From positions 124,528 to 188,527 of the forward strand of contig DHWB01000001.1 of NCBI GenBank assembly GCA_002412965.1: 64,000 bases of DNA, read 5' to 3'. Position 1 is the first letter of the stretch. The number at the start of each line of letters is the position of its first letter. A program made the position numbers and the translations under genes. The notes below the pieces were generated by a model. It was not told where the DNA came from. It did no database searches and worked only from the letters and a program-made list of their open reading frames with translations. The DNA is from Desulfomicrobium sp. UBA5193 (GTDB lineage: Bacteria > Desulfobacterota > Desulfovibrionia > Desulfovibrionales > Desulfomicrobiaceae). This document shows positions 41,226 through 51,805 of this stretch, piece after piece.

Positions 41226-42536
41226 ATGGAATACAAAGTCGAAGAACTGTCCCCGGTCAAACGCAAGGTGACGGTGGAAGTCGGTGTCGAGGAAGTGCAT
41301 GCCGCCCTGGCCGCCACCGTGGCCCTGTATCGCAAGGGTGCGGACATCAAGGGTTTCCGCAAGGGCAAAGTCCCGTCCACCGTGGTCGAGGCCAAGTACC
41401 GCAAGCAGATTTACGGGGAAGCTACCACTGATCTGATCAATTATCATATCAATGATATCCTGGGCGAGATGAAGCTCTCCCCCCTGTCCCGCATTGACGT
41501 CGATGCCAAGGAAATGGAGCGCGATGAGGCGTATTCCTACACGTTCTCCTTTGAAATCGCCCCGACCTTCGACCTGCCCGAATACAAGGGCCTCGCCGTG
41601 GAAGAGGAAGAGGTGGTCGTCGATCCGAAGCAGGTCGAGGACGTCATCGAGCGCATCCGTCAGAACATGGCCAAGACCGTGATCATCAAGGAAGAGCGCC
41701 CGGTAGCCGACGGCGATATCGCGGTCATCGACTTCCAGGCCTTCCAGGACGGCGCGCCCATGGAAGGAATCGCGGCCAACAAGTTTGAGCTGCCCCTGGG
41801 CGAAGGCAACTCCCTGGTGGAATTCGAGGACATCGTCAAAGGAATGACTCCCGGCGAGAACACGGAAAAGGAACTGACCTTCCCCGCCGACTTCATCAAC
41901 GACAAGCTGGCCGGTCAGACCGTGTCCATGCAGGTCACCCTGCATGCCATCAAGGTCCGCGAACTGCCCGAAGTCAATGCTGACTTTGCCGAGCTGGCCG
42001 GTGGCTACGCCTCTGTGCAGGAACTGAAAGACGCCATCGAGAAGTCCTATGTTTCGACCCGCAAGCAGCTGGTCAAGGGCGACGCCCAGAAGAAACTCCT
42101 TGACGGCATCAAGGCCGAGGTCAGCTTCGAGCTGCCCGAGAGCATCGTCGAAGAGCAGATCGACAAGCAGATCGTCGAGTTGCAGGGCAAGCTGGAGCGT
42201 CAGGGCAAGAGCCTCGACTCCCTGGGCCGCACTCCGGCTGAATTGCGCGCCGAACAGCGCCCCCAGGCCGAAGACGTGGTCAAATCCTCCCTGGTTCTGC
42301 TGGCCATCGCCAGCGCCGAGGAGTTGACCGTCGATCCCCAGGAAGTGGACCTGGTCCTGCAGAAGCTGGCCGCCTCCACCGGCAAGGATTTCCACTCCAT
42401 CAAGGATTACTACGAGCAGCATAACCTGATGATCCCGCTCAAGGATCGGGTCCTGGCTGACAAGGCCATGGATCTGATTTACGCCAATGCCACGGTGACC
42501 ACGGTTCCCCCGGCGACGGCGACCCCGGACGCATAA
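41226..42536 (+). CDS. tig: Trigger factor
   Basis: A 436-residue ribosome-bound chaperone. The N-terminal ribosome-binding domain carries GFRKGKVP (residues 43-50), the signature that contacts L23. The FKBP-like isomerase domain covers about 150-240 (ADGDIAVIDFQAFQDG, FPADFINDKLAGQTV), and the helical C-terminal arms follow. It shields nascent chains and speeds proline isomerisation. Length matches E. coli Tig (432). AAGGAG lies upstream of the ATG. Its own terminator follows, then clpP, clpX and lon, a conserved folding-proteolysis neighbourhood. Confidence 0.96.
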   Translation: MEYKVEELSPVKRKVTVEVGVEEVHAALAATVALYRKGADIKGFRKGKVPSTVVEAKYRKQIYGEATTDLINYHINDILGEMKLSPLSRIDVDAKEMERDEAYSYTFSFEIAPTFDLPEYKGLAVEEEEVVVDPKQVEDVIERIRQNMAKTVIIKEERPVADGDIAVIDFQAFQDGAPMEGIAANKFELPLGEGNSLVEFEDIVKGMTPGENTEKELTFPADFINDKLAGQTVSMQVTLHAIKVRELPEVNADFAELAGGYASVQELKDAIEKSYVSTRKQLVKGDAQKKLLDGIKAEVSFELPESIVEEQIDKQIVELQGKLERQGKSLDSLGRTPAELRAEQRPQAEDVVKSSLVLLAIASAEELTVDPQEVDLVLQKLAASTGKDFHSIKDYYEQHNLMIPLKDRVLADKAMDLIYANATVTTVPPATATPDA

Positions 42537-42542
42537 GTTCAT

Positions 42543-42568
42543 GGGCCGGGCTTGTCCCGGCCCTTTTT
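42543..42568 (+). terminator. Rho-independent terminator of tig
   Basis: GGGCCGGG and CCCGGCCC pair perfectly around CTTGT and are followed by TTTTTC, 7 bp beyond the tig stop. Confidence 0.92.
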
Positions 42569-42651
42569 CTTCCTCAAGGCGTCCACGTTTGATCCTGGCA
42601 GGCAATGTGCAGGGAAAAACCGGACGAACCGCGACTTCTTCCGCACAGCCC

Positions 42652-42679
42652 TTGACACCCTGTCCCGGATCGTTATTTT
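42652..42679 (+). promoter_or_regulatory. Candidate promoter of clpP-clpX-lon
   Basis: TTGACA (42652-42657), a 16-bp spacer and TATTTT (42674-42679) lie 49 bp before the clpP start and after the tig terminator. I see no sigma-32-type CTTGAA/CCCCAT pair that would mark heat-shock control. Confidence 0.5.
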
Positions 42680-42727
42680 CCCAATCTTTGGTGCTTGCAC
42701 TTATCCTGGTTTTTTTGAGGAGCTTTC

Positions 42728-43324
42728 ATGGTCAGAAATTCCGTATTCGTCATTGAGAACACCGGCCGCGGCGAGCGGATGTACGATATCTATTCCCGCC
42801 TGCTCAAGGATCGCATCGTGCTCCTCGGCACGCCGATCGACGATCACGTCGCCAATTCCATCTGCGCACAGCTTCTGTTTCTGGAGTCGGAAAATCCCGA
42901 AAAGCAGATCTACATGTACATCAATTCCCCCGGCGGGGCAGTGACGGCCGGCATGGCCATCTACGACACCATGCAGTACATTTCCGCCCCCGTGGCCACG
43001 CTGTGCATCGGCCAGGCCGCGAGCATGGCCGCGGTGCTCCTGTCCGCGGGCGAGAAGGGCATGCGCTACACCCTGCCGCATTCCCGCATCATGATCCATC
43101 AGCCCATGGGCGGGTTCCAGGGCCAGGCCACGGATATCGCGATCCAGGCCAAGGAGATCATTCGCCTGCGCGGGGAGCTGAACGGCATCCTGGCCAATCA
43201 CACCGGTCAGACTCTGGAAAAGGTTGAACAGGACACGGAACGTGATTATTTCATGAGTGGTGAGGAAGCCTGCGCCTACGGGCTCATCGATCAGGTCCTC
43301 GCCTCCCGGAAGGAACTGGAATAG
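42728..43324 (+). CDS. clpP: ATP-dependent Clp protease proteolytic subunit
   Basis: A 198-residue serine peptidase. The catalytic triad is Ser99 (GQAASMAAV), His124 (SRIMIHQPMGG) and Asp173 (DTERDYFM), with the same spacing as E. coli ClpP. A short N-terminal propeptide (MVRNSVFVIENT) is expected to be removed. Fourteen subunits form the degradation chamber gated by ClpX, encoded 29 bp downstream. GAGGAG lies 8 bases before the ATG. Confidence 0.97.
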   Translation: MVRNSVFVIENTGRGERMYDIYSRLLKDRIVLLGTPIDDHVANSICAQLLFLESENPEKQIYMYINSPGGAVTAGMAIYDTMQYISAPVATLCIGQAASMAAVLLSAGEKGMRYTLPHSRIMIHQPMGGFQGQATDIAIQAKEIIRLRGELNGILANHTGQTLEKVEQDTERDYFMSGEEACAYGLIDQVLASRKELE

Positions 43325-43353
43325 TCCGGAATTTTTAGAATTTTGAGGTAGCC

Positions 43354-44604
43354 ATGGCGGAAAGAAAAAAAAGAACCGGCAAGGACCTGACCTGCTCATT
43401 TTGCGGCAAGGGTCAGGACGAAGTGCAGCGGCTCATTGCCGGACCGGAAGTGTATATCTGCAATGAATGCATCGCGCTGTGCGACGACATTCTGAAGAAC
43501 GACAATCGCAAGGAAGAGCTGGATTCCACGGAGATTCCCCTGCCCAAGGAAATCAAGGCCTCCCTCGACGATTACGTTGTCGGCCAGGATGACGCCAAGA
43601 AGATCCTGTCGGTGGCGGTGTACAACCACTACAAGCGCATCAAGTATCACGCCCTGGTCAAGGATGACGTGGAGCTGGACAAGAGCAACATCCTCCTGAT
43701 CGGACCCACGGGTTCGGGCAAGACCTTGCTGGCGCAGACACTGGCCCGCATCCTGAAGGTGCCTTTCGCCATCGCCGACGCCACGACCCTGACCGAGGCC
43801 GGTTATGTTGGCGAGGACGTGGAGAACATCCTGGTCCAGCTGGTGCAAAATGCCGACTATGACCTGGAAGCCGCGGCCAAGGGCATCATCTATGTCGACG
43901 AGATCGACAAGATTTCGCGCAAGTCCGACAGCCCGTCCATCACCCGCGACGTATCCGGCGAGGGTGTGCAGCAGGCGCTCCTGAAGATCATCGAAGGGAC
44001 CGTGGCCAACATTCCGCCCAAGGGTGGTCGCAAGCACCCGCAGCAGGAATTCATCCGTCTCGACACTTCGAATATTCTCTTTATCGTCGGCGGCGCCTTC
44101 ATCGGCCTCGAAGACATCGTCAAGCAGCGCATCCAGGGCTCGAGCATGGGCTTTGGAGCCAAGATGCGCCGCAAGCAGGAAGAGAAGACGGACAGCCTGC
44201 TCCGGCAGGTCCATCCCATGGACTTGATCCGTTTCGGCCTTATACCAGAATTTACGGGACGCATCTCTGTCATCACCTCGCTCAGGGAGTTGACCGAAGA
44301 TGACCTGATGCGCATCCTGCAGGAGCCCAAGAACGCGCTCATCAAGCAGTACCAGAAGATGTTCGAGCTTGAGAACGTGGAGCTCAAATTCACCTCCAAC
44401 GCGATGAAGGCACTGGCCGCCAAGGCCATCAAGCTTGAGACCGGCGCCCGAGGTCTCAGATCGGTGATGGAATCCATCATGCTCGAGATCATGTACACCA
44501 TGCCCTCGATGAAGGACGTGACTGAGTGCGTCATCAACAGGGGCGTCGTGGACGAGGGCAAAGAGCCGCTCATCCTGTTCAAACCCGAGGCCAAGAGCGC
44601 CTGA
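43354..44604 (+). CDS. clpX: ATP-dependent Clp protease ATP-binding subunit ClpX
   Basis: A 416-residue AAA+ unfoldase. The N-terminal C4 zinc-binding domain (CSFCGKGQDEV...CNECIALC, residues 15-43) recognises adaptors. Walker A GPTGSGKTLLAQ is near residue 117, Walker B IIYVDEIDKI near 180, and the RKHPQQEFIRLDT segment belongs to the pore region. A ClpP-docking IGF-type loop appears as LIPEFTGRISVI region neighbours. It feeds unfolded proteins to ClpP. Full length (E. coli 424). It is between clpP and lon in one plus-strand unit. Confidence 0.97.
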   Translation: MAERKKRTGKDLTCSFCGKGQDEVQRLIAGPEVYICNECIALCDDILKNDNRKEELDSTEIPLPKEIKASLDDYVVGQDDAKKILSVAVYNHYKRIKYHALVKDDVELDKSNILLIGPTGSGKTLLAQTLARILKVPFAIADATTLTEAGYVGEDVENILVQLVQNADYDLEAAAKGIIYVDEIDKISRKSDSPSITRDVSGEGVQQALLKIIEGTVANIPPKGGRKHPQQEFIRLDTSNILFIVGGAFIGLEDIVKQRIQGSSMGFGAKMRRKQEEKTDSLLRQVHPMDLIRFGLIPEFTGRISVITSLRELTEDDLMRILQEPKNALIKQYQKMFELENVELKFTSNAMKALAAKAIKLETGARGLRSVMESIMLEIMYTMPSMKDVTECVINRGVVDEGKEPLILFKPEAKSA

Positions 44605-44638
44605 CCCCTGTGTCGGGCCAAGACCTGCGAGATCAATA

Positions 44639-47086
<2,448 letters not shown>

Positions 47087-47121
47087 CAAACCGCCCTCAT
47101 GGGCTGCCTTAAAATTCGACC

Positions 47122-47153
47122 AACCCTCGCTGCGCATGTGGCGGGGGTTTTTT
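47122..47153 (+). terminator. Rho-independent terminator of lon
   Basis: AACCCTCGC and GCGGGGGTT pair with one T-G wobble around a 10-nt loop, followed by TTTTTATT, 35 bp beyond the lon stop. The T run touches the stop codon of the convergent methyltransferase gene. Confidence 0.88.
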
Positions 47154-47928
47154 ATTTCATTTGGTACACCCAGACCGGCTTGTCGTCGCGGTTTTGAAGC
47201 ACGGCCACGGGCTCAAGCGCGGTGGCTTCGAATTCCAGGCTGATCAGCCAGGCGCCCGGCGCGAGTTCTGTTTTTGCCTTGGCCGCCGCCGGTCCCATGC
47301 TCTCGGGGCGCTGGAAGAGGTAGACCATGTCATAGACGGACCAGTCCTCCTTCCAGATGTCCCCGCGCCGCAACCGCGCAAAGGGGCAGCGCCAGCCGCA
47401 CACAAGGAGCAGGGGCCAGCTTTTCTCCACCCCTTCGATGCGCGCCAGGGGATAGATGCGGTAAAGCTCCGCAAGCCCGTCGCCCAGTCCGCAGCCCGCA
47501 TCGAGAATGCGGTCCGTGCTTTTGAGCGGCGCGGTCTTGTCCAGACCATCCAGGATGCCGCGGGGAGTTGGGAAGAGCGGGGCATCCCGCCAGGCGCTCA
47601 TGGGGTAGAGGAGTAGCAACAGGGCCAACGGGATGAGCCAGACCCAGGGCGGAAGCCCGGTGCCAAGGTTGGATGCGGCCAGGGACAGGGGGAAGCCTGC
47701 CGCAATAAAGAGTTTTCGCCAGGTGGAATCGGCCCGGATACCTGCGCAAAGACCAAGGCTTGTGGCCAGGGTCAGGCTCCACCAAGGCGGAACGTGCAAG
47801 GCGTGCAAACCAAGAAAGAGTGCCCACGCCACAGCCCATGCCAGTAGGGCGGGCAGAGGCCAGGGCATGCGCTTGCGGGTGGACTTTTGGCCCGTGCGTG
47901 TAGGGTCGGTGGTGCCAAGTTTGTGCAT
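47152..47928 (-). CDS. Membrane-anchored class I SAM-dependent methyltransferase-like protein
   Basis: A 258-residue protein in two parts. Residues 20-100 hold three hydrophobic helices (PALLAWAVAWALFLGLHAL; SLTLATSLGLCAGI; WLIPLALLLLLYP). The cytosolic part has a Rossmann methyltransferase core with motif I ILDAGCGLGDGLAEL and the acidic strand RIEGVEKSWPLL, then WSVYDMVYLFQRPESM as motif II. Downstream motifs are short, so the substrate is unknown; similar small membrane-linked methyltransferases occur near quinone or lipid genes. The frame extends 82 codons upstream over non-coding sequence; the ATG here begins the basic N-terminus. No good ribosome site is visible. It converges on lon. 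Confidence 0.72.
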   Translation of the reverse strand: MHKLGTTDPTRTGQKSTRKRMPWPLPALLAWAVAWALFLGLHALHVPPWWSLTLATSLGLCAGIRADSTWRKLFIAAGFPLSLAASNLGTGLPPWVWLIPLALLLLLYPMSAWRDAPLFPTPRGILDGLDKTAPLKSTDRILDAGCGLGDGLAELYRIYPLARIEGVEKSWPLLLVCGWRCPFARLRRGDIWKEDWSVYDMVYLFQRPESMGPAAAKAKTELAPGAWLISLEFEATALEPVAVLQNRDDKPVWVYQMK

Positions 47929-48078
47929 GATGCTCGCGGAGAAGAGGGTTGCTTGGTGTGAGGAATTGTGCGGTAAACCCGTGGAAAAGAAAAGTCCGGA
48001 GGCGCTCCCTGCGAGATTGCGGAGGGGAAACGATTTTTTGTTGTGATCCACGCACTTTTGTGCTGATCTGCCTGCTCC

Positions 48079-48723
48079 ATGAAACACGAAGCGACAACCA
48101 CTCCCCCGACTGATCTGGCCCAGGCCCGCGCCACGCGCAATCCCTTGCGCAAGCTTTACTACTGGACCCTTCACTGGGCCGGCACTCCCTACGCGCTGCC
48201 CGCGCTGGCGATCCTGTCCTTTGCCGAAAGCTCCTTTTTTCCGGTGCCGCCCGACGTGCTGCTCATCGCCCTGTGCTTTTCCACGCCCGCGCGCTGGTTC
48301 CGACTGGCCTTGTGGTGCACTGCGGCCTCGGTTGCCGGCGGGCTATTTGGCTATTTTATCGGGTGGGGGCTTTGGGAGACCGTGGGGCTGCCCATCGTGC
48401 AGATGTACCACGGCGAGGCCGTGGTCGAGATGGTGCGCGTCTGGTATGAAAACTACGGCTTTTTCGGAGTGCTCGTCGCGGCGGTGACGCCCATTCCCTA
48501 CAAGGTCTTCACCATCGCTTCGGGCATGATGAGTTTTGATCTGACCCAGTTTGTCCTGGCCTCCATCCTCGGCCGGGGATTGCGGTTTTTTCTCGTGGCA
48601 GGGCTTATCCGCATGTATGGCGCCCGCATCAAACCCTTCATGGAGAGGCACTTCGAGCTGGCGGCCTCGGCCCTGGTCGCGCTGGCCATCCTGGGATTTG
48701 TGGCTATCAAGTATCTGAAATAG
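48079..48723 (+). CDS. YqaA/DedA-like VTT-domain membrane protein
   Basis: A 214-residue inner-membrane protein of the SNARE-associated (VTT/DedA) superfamily, YqaA branch. After a polar N-terminus (about 30 residues), hydrophobic segments carry SFAESSFFPVPPDVLLIAL, the family's re-entrant motif with acidic and proline residues, then TPIPYKVFTIASGMM with the conserved proline-lysine, and GRGLRFFLVAGLIRMYG. DedA proteins are linked to undecaprenyl-phosphate or phospholipid flipping and to membrane homeostasis; YqaA itself is less studied. It starts 150 bp upstream of and divergent from the methyltransferase. A terminator follows. Confidence 0.88.
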   Translation: MKHEATTTPPTDLAQARATRNPLRKLYYWTLHWAGTPYALPALAILSFAESSFFPVPPDVLLIALCFSTPARWFRLALWCTAASVAGGLFGYFIGWGLWETVGLPIVQMYHGEAVVEMVRVWYENYGFFGVLVAAVTPIPYKVFTIASGMMSFDLTQFVLASILGRGLRFFLVAGLIRMYGARIKPFMERHFELAASALVALAILGFVAIKYLK

Positions 48724-48729
48724 AATCTA

Positions 48730-48761
48730 AAAATCCTCTGTCGGGGCAGGCAGAGGATTTT
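48730..48761. terminator. Bidirectional terminator
   Basis: AAAATCCTCTG and CAGAGGATTTT form a perfect 11-bp stem around a 10-nt loop, ending in T residues on both strands. It separates the convergent YqaA-like and monooxygenase genes. Confidence 0.88.
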
Positions 48762-48779
48762 CAGGTTGTGCAGGATGCG

Positions 48780-49085
48780 TTACGCGTGTTCCGTTGGCCA
48801 CAGCTTGGTCAGGGCGCGTATGCTCTTCGTCTCGATCCAGTCGGCGGTCGTCGCCGCGTAATCTGCGAAATGCGGGGTGCTGACGTGAACCTCATAAAAA
48901 GTTGGCGCATCCGTGTAAGTCTCGTAAAGGACGAAGCTGGTGGGTTTTTCGGGATCCTGCAGGATTTCGAAGCCGAGACACCCTTTCTCCCTGGTGATTG
49001 AATTTTCTCCCTGCCGAGTAACCGCTTTTCGAAAGTGTTCCACATATTCCGGGCGTACAAGAACATCCACAATGACGACGAACAT
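48780..49085 (-). CDS. Antibiotic biosynthesis monooxygenase (ABM) domain protein
   Basis: A 101-residue dimeric alpha-beta barrel protein. The order MFVVIVDVLVRPEYVEHF, GCLGFEILQDPEKPTSF, VLYETYTDAPTFYEVH and a terminal HFADYAATTADWIE is that of the ABM/YgiN/LsrG group. Members oxidise quinols or aromatic polyketides without cofactor, or isomerise autoinducer-2 phosphate (LsrG); the reaction here is unknown. The start is the ATG 14 codons inside the open frame, with AGAGG about 11 bases upstream. It stands alone; no lsr or polyketide genes are near. Confidence 0.87.
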   Translation of the reverse strand: MFVVIVDVLVRPEYVEHFRKAVTRQGENSITREKGCLGFEILQDPEKPTSFVLYETYTDAPTFYEVHVSTPHFADYAATTADWIETKSIRALTKLWPTEHA

Positions 49086-49176
49086 GGGTTGCGTACCTCT
49101 CGCAATGAAATGTTGACGTGGAGTCAAGAGACCTGACCGTTGACGTTGCTTTATGCCTGCCTTGGACCCTGGAATT

Positions 49177-49389
49177 TCAAGGCAGAAGACTCTTGGCCTT
49201 GTCCATTTGGCTCGGGGTGAGGTCGGAAGGAACGTTTTCTCTTCCCAAGGCTTTGCACACGATATAGCGCGCGCAGTTGGCGTAATCGCCTTGACAATAT
49301 TTGCGTTTCATCATGTTGGCCGTTGTCGGCATGTTGGCCATTTTATCGTTAAAAAAAAGACACTTGGAAATCAATTCGCAATGAGCCAT
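49177..49389 (-). CDS. Small cysteine-containing protein, 70 residues
   Basis: A short protein with four cysteines (Cys4, Cys10, Cys32, Cys39, with one more at Cys45). The core KMANMPTTANMMKRKYCQGD and NCARYIVCKALG looks like a conserved small protein I have seen in deltaproteobacteria, with C-x6-C-x5-C spacing that could bind a metal or iron-sulfur cluster. GGGAGGG lies 4 bases before the ATG, a strong signal for such a short gene. No function is known to me. It stands alone between the ABM gene and the HD-GYP gene. Confidence 0.7.
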   Translation of the reverse strand: MAHCELISKCLFFNDKMANMPTTANMMKRKYCQGDYANCARYIVCKALGRENVPSDLTPSQMDKAKSLLP

Positions 49390-49613
49390 GAGCCCTCCCC
49401 AGTTTCACGTGAGGCTATCACTCCAAGGGGAGCATGGCAACACGTCGATGCTGTGCTGAGACATGCTCGCTGGAAGTTATGGATTGGTCCGGAGTTTCCT
49501 TTTGCCCCGAAAATCTCTGACAAAGGAGTCAGTCATCATTAGCGGTACAGGCACGCCTGGGTTTTTTCAGAGCATGACGCCTCGCCCGGACAGACGGGGT
49601 TGGTGAGTGAGGA
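49390..49613. other. Intergenic region with no feature seen
   Basis: A 224-bp gap between the small cysteine protein and the HD-GYP gene. I find no reading frame of merit, hairpin with T tract or clear promoter motif. Confidence 0.4.
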
Positions 49614-50948
49614 TCAAGAAACCAGCGTGTCGGCCCCGGCATGAAAATATTTCCAGGCGACGTCGATCAGTTCCGCGCTCAGGTCCCGGCCGGATCTGTG
49701 GGCGTATCGTTCATGCAGGGGCACGGCCATGGCGACGAAGGTGTCGACGATCTCGGGGTCGAAATGTATCCCGCGCCCGCGCATGAGGATGTCGAGGGCC
49801 GTCGCGCAGCTCAGCGCCTTCTTGTAGGGCCTGCGTGAGGTCAGAGCGTCGAAGACGTCGGCCACGGCGAAGATCCGCGCCGTGAGGGGGATGTCCTTCC
49901 CGCTTATTCCGTTCGGATAGCCCTTGCCGTCGAATTTTTCGTGGTGGCACCCGACGACGTCCTTTGCGTCGCTCAGCCAGGTCGAGCGTGCGACCACGTC
50001 CAGGCCGTGCCTGACGTGGGTCTTCATGATCTCGAATTCTTCCTCCGTGAGCTTGCCGGGCTTGAGCAGGATGCTGTCCGTGATGGCTATCTTGCCGACG
50101 TCGTGCAGGAACGCGCCCTTGGCGAGGGCGCGCATTCCGGCCGCGTCCAGTCCGATGGCTTCGGCCATGCGCAAGGCGTAGAGGGTCACCCGGTAGTTGT
50201 GCTCGTCGGTGTCACTGTCCCGCTTGGCGACGGCGCAGCCGAGCAGGGCCAGCGTTTCGAAGTTTGCCGCCTGCAGGTTGCGGGAGAAGGCGACGAGACG
50301 GTTGGTCAGGCGCAGGATGACCGGGTAGAGGAGAGCCGCCGTGGCCAGGGCAACGAACGCGACGGCTCCGACGGTGTAGAATATTTTTCGTTCCATGGCC
50401 GCCAGCACAGGCGGGGCCGGGACAAAGACGATCTCGGCGCGTCCGGTTTCACTCCGTCCGAGGTCGTCTATGGGCAGTATGGCGTGGACGCAGAGGACCT
50501 CCGCGATAAAGACAGTTTCCGACCAGGCCCCGGTCTCGAGCGCAGGGCCCTCGCCTGCATGGACATGCGTGCGCACCGCCTCGTGCAGCACGAAGGTCCG
50601 GTCCAGATACTCCTCCCCGTCAGAGATGCCCGGCTTGGAAAATCTGGCGTAGACGATCTTGCCGCGCCTGTTTTTCCTGGTTTTGGAGGAAATTTTTTCT
50701 TCGACCGCCTGACGAAAGGCGGCCAAGGGCTTCAGCCCGTCATGGGAGAAGATCTCGCGGGTGCGCTCCACCAGTTCCGCGAGATCTTCCTGCGCCTCGG
50801 CAACCACCGCCTCTTCCAGCATGCGCTGTTCCGCGAGATAGGCCAGGGTGGCCAGGGTCAGGGCGATGACCGTGGCCATGAGCGCTAGCCGGGCGACCAG
50901 GATGCGGCGCACGTATGTCAAGAGCGGAACGTTTCGCGGTGAATGCAT
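49614..50948 (-). CDS. Membrane HD-GYP domain protein (c-di-GMP phosphodiesterase candidate)
   Basis: A 444-residue signalling protein. Transmembrane helices near residues 18-40 and 195-215 enclose a periplasmic sensor of about 150 residues with no family I can name. The C-terminal HD-GYP domain has the metal-binding HDVGKIA (about residue 280), the HHEKFDGKGYPNG signature near 345, and ADVFDALTSRRPYK. All catalytic residues of active HD-GYP phosphodiesterases appear present, so it likely degrades c-di-GMP to GMP. AGGAG lies 4 bases before the ATG. It is divergent from the lipoprotein gene, with 240 bp between them. Confidence 0.9.
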   Translation of the reverse strand: MHSPRNVPLLTYVRRILVARLALMATVIALTLATLAYLAEQRMLEEAVVAEAQEDLAELVERTREIFSHDGLKPLAAFRQAVEEKISSKTRKNRRGKIVYARFSKPGISDGEEYLDRTFVLHEAVRTHVHAGEGPALETGAWSETVFIAEVLCVHAILPIDDLGRSETGRAEIVFVPAPPVLAAMERKIFYTVGAVAFVALATAALLYPVILRLTNRLVAFSRNLQAANFETLALLGCAVAKRDSDTDEHNYRVTLYALRMAEAIGLDAAGMRALAKGAFLHDVGKIAITDSILLKPGKLTEEEFEIMKTHVRHGLDVVARSTWLSDAKDVVGCHHEKFDGKGYPNGISGKDIPLTARIFAVADVFDALTSRRPYKKALSCATALDILMRGRGIHFDPEIVDTFVAMAVPLHERYAHRSGRDLSAELIDVAWKYFHAGADTLVS

Positions 50949-51188
50949 GCGTCTCCTGATGAGCGGTTCATGAAAGTGATCGGACGATTCGCGCTCAAGG
51001 ATGTACCCGCTCTCCACCGCGTTGTCATGCATCGTGTCGGAACTGTCCGCCGAAACCCCGAAAGCCGTGGCGGAGCCGCAAGCGGTGGTTTGCGGAAAAA
51101 GTGGGGCTCGTATACATTATCGTCGCTTGAAACCAAAAGTGACGGAACCGCTGCAGGATGTCCCGCTCCCTTCCTCCAAGGAGTTGCC

Positions 51189-51623
51189 ATGATCAGAAAC
51201 AATGAACCGTTCCGGAAGGGACTCCTGGCCTTTGGCCTGTTCCTGGCGGCGTGGCTGCTCGTGGCAGGGTGCGCGGCGCGGCAGTTGTCCACGGTTTGCG
51301 CCGGCGACGTAGAAAACAATTCCGGGGTAGTGATCCGGAATCTGCGCATCACGCATCTGCCGACAGGGCGTTTTTTCGCGGTCGGGTCCTTGCAACCCGG
51401 CAAATCCTTTTTTCTTGATTTCGAGACCCGGGAGCTTGAGGCCACGAGCGCAGACCTGACCTGGACCGATTCTTCGGGCCGGTCACACCGTGATCGCCTG
51501 GATTTGCGCTTGCTGATGGGCGCACATCCCGGCGGACCTTACCGGATGGTCTATTCCATATGGTCGGATGGCTTGGCCTCCGTCAATCTGAGGGCCTGCG
51601 GTCCCAGTCCCGGTGTGCATTGA
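51189..51623 (+). CDS. Putative lipoprotein, 144 residues
   Basis: An exported lipoprotein: basic N-terminus (MIRNNEPFRKG), a hydrophobic core and lipobox LVAGC with the modified cysteine near residue 28. The mature part is beta-rich (VVIRNLRITHLPTGRFFAVG; FFLDFETRELEATSADLTWT) and lacks any motif I recognise. AAGGAG lies 6 bases before the ATG. It is alone, downstream of the divergent HD-GYP gene. It could be an envelope partner of the HD-GYP sensor, but the sequence gives no direct support. Confidence 0.75.
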   Translation: MIRNNEPFRKGLLAFGLFLAAWLLVAGCAARQLSTVCAGDVENNSGVVIRNLRITHLPTGRFFAVGSLQPGKSFFLDFETRELEATSADLTWTDSSGRSHRDRLDLRLLMGAHPGGPYRMVYSIWSDGLASVNLRACGPSPGVH

Positions 51624-51726
51624 GGTGCGGTTCGCGACGGATTGAGCGACCGGGTTCAATGCCATAACGTCGGCATCTGGAGTGAGGGTCAGGTCGGGAA
51701 AATGGGAATGGTGAACATTTTCATGC

Positions 51727-51735
51727 TGCTATAAT
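51727..51735 (+). promoter_or_regulatory. Extended -10 promoter before the hybrid kinase gene
   Basis: TGC directly before a consensus TATAAT (51730-51735) makes an extended -10 element. The -35 region is poor (AATGGT at about 17 bp). It lies 71 bp before the kinase start, in AT-rich DNA. Confidence 0.6.
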
Positions 51736-51805
51736 GAATAATCATGTTCGAAAATGTGTGCGCGATGTTCATGGACAATAATGCCGAGTGATTTGGGAAA
51801 AAAGC

